Shown: piece by piece, positions 5,339 through 6,008 of the stretch
Numbering within the stretch: the first letter of the stretch is position 1
Layout: the number at the start of each line of letters is the position of its first letter
Origin: Candidatus Methanomethylophilaceae archaeon
GTDB taxonomy: Archaea > Thermoplasmatota > Thermoplasmata > Methanomassiliicoccales > Methanomethylophilaceae
DNA length: 6,008 nt
Assembly (NCBI GenBank): GCA_011620825.1
Contig: WOYN01000092.1
Location: forward strand, 1-6,008
Direction of reading: 5' to 3'
Made by a program: the position numbers and the translations under genes
The notes under the pieces: model-generated
Database searches by the model: none
The model's input: the letters and a program-made list of their open reading frames with translations, nothing else
Told to the model about the DNA's origin: nothing

Positions 5339-6008
5339 TCAGTCGCCTGACGTCCCTTCGGCGGACTGGATGCATTTGGTCAGTACCGAATATGCATTTA
5401 TCATATCGCTCTCTCCGACGATGAATATCGTATCGGTGTAACAGCTGACGGTTTCTTCGATGTTGATCCCCGCATCCGAAAGATTCGTTATCAGATAGGC
5501 TATGACCCCCGTGGTCTCCACGATCTTCTCCGGGGATTTCACGACTATCTCGACAAGGTTCTCCCTGACCTTTATGATGTTGAATCTTCCGACGGTGTCG
5601 GTGATCCTGTCTTTGAGCATCCTGTCGGCGATTATCGTGACCGCGGATGCGGACTGAACGACCTGCATTATCGAGTTCTCGTTCCACAGGTCCTTGAACA
5701 GGTTGTCCATCTTGTGGAGGACCGTCCAGTCGTTCTTCGCGGTGACTATGCACGTCTTGGTCCTCATCTCCAGCCTGCTGTCCTTGAGAACGCTGAGTAT
5801 GTCCATTTCATGGTTCGTGGTAAGGCTGAGCTTCGATGCGTACCTGCGGCAGGCGATCATGACCGCCTCCTCGTTATCGACGCCTATGTCTTTCATTATC
5901 ATACGTGCCAGGGACGAATAGTTGATCAGACCCTTGGCAACGCAGTCCTTGATGCTGGGGTGCGTGTCTATGTATACCCTGGTCTTCTCCGCCAAACTCT
6001 CTTTCGAC
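5339..6008 (-). CDS. Archaeal ACT-domain protein with N-terminal helical module, start at or beyond right edge
   Basis: At least 218 residues (counting from TTG 5995). The N-terminal module (VYIDTHPSIKDCVAKGLINY, then SSLARMIMKDIGVD and EEAVMIACRRYASKL, about 7-55) is the signature of a family of uncharacterised archaeal ACT proteins. A middle alpha-beta region (about 76-145: KTCIVTAKNDW... ASAVTIIADRM) looks like a divergent ACT-like repeat. A clear ACT fold follows at about 146-211 (NLVEIVVKSPEKIVETTGVI, then AYLITNLSDAGINIEETVSC and DTIFIVG). ACT domains bind amino acids or other small ligands and usually regulate enzymes or transcription, so a ligand-sensing cytoplasmic role is likely but unproven. 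The frame stays open to 6008, reading SKES before LAEKTRVYID. The last visible base would be the third base (G) of a preceding codon, compatible with an NTG start there. No Shine-Dalgarno supports TTG 5995. Confidence 0.83.
   Translation of the reverse strand, partial: SKESLAEKTRVYIDTHPSIKDCVAKGLINYSSLARMIMKDIGVDNEEAVMIACRRYASKLSLTTNHEMDILSVLKDSRLEMRTKTCIVTAKNDWTVLHKMDNLFKDLWNENSIMQVVQSASAVTIIADRMLKDRITDTVGRFNIIKVRENLVEIVVKSPEKIVETTGVIAYLITNLSDAGINIEETVSCYTDTIFIVGESDMINAYSVLTKCIQSAEGTSGD

Noticed and set aside
5208..5753. Minus-strand 181-codon frame across the bPH/ACT junction
   Set aside because: Out-of-frame reading of the ACT gene, rich in His/Arg/Asp and crossing a convergent gene boundary.

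Overview
The window looks archaeal. Most starts that lack a Shine-Dalgarno sequence have an AT-rich TATA-like box centred about 25-27 nt upstream of a usable start codon, which is the layout of leaderless archaeal mRNAs. The protein set also fits a euryarchaeon: a solitary asparagine-synthase domain, an ACT protein with an archaeal N-terminal module, a bPH membrane protein and a small DUF6951-like protein. My best guess is a methanogenic Thermoplasmatota (Methanomassiliicoccales-like), but no lineage marker gene is present, so this is inference from overall protein style. Coding regions strongly favour G/C at third codon positions, and most genes lie on the minus strand.

Region 1 (1-1945, minus strand) is a thiol/metalloid-type module. 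Reading 5' to 3' it holds an ArsR-family repressor (1914-1609), a promoter with two overlapping palindromes (1602-1572), a DUF6951-like small protein (1564-1217), an eight-helix ArsP/UPF0718 permease (1220-195, ATGA overlap with the previous gene) and a CxxC thioredoxin-like protein running off the left edge (186-1). The repressor probably senses a soft metal or metalloid through a CxC pair and controls the three genes downstream. The permease would export the toxic species, and the thioredoxin-like protein may supply reducing power or carry the ligand.

Region 2 (about 1946-2387) has no intact gene. It contains what reads as a decayed minus-strand gene of about 119 codons (2328-1969) with one TAG and two TGA codons in frame.

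Region 3 (2388-3525) holds a stand-alone asparagine-synthase-type ATP-pyrophosphatase with a well-placed leaderless promoter. Upstream is a gene-poor stretch of about 330 bases with one doubtful plus-strand small ORF (3292-3489).

Region 4 (3526-6008) contains a CPA2-type cation/proton antiporter (minus) with an unusual Ser-Glu where the Asp-Asp/Asn-Asp ion site normally lies. It is divergent from a two-helix bPH-domain membrane protein (plus), probably from separate TATA boxes in a shared intergenic region. That gene converges, with only 4 bases between stop codons, on an archaeal ACT-domain protein that reaches the right edge.

Nothing in the window is an RNA gene, CRISPR array, transposon or integration site that I can see.
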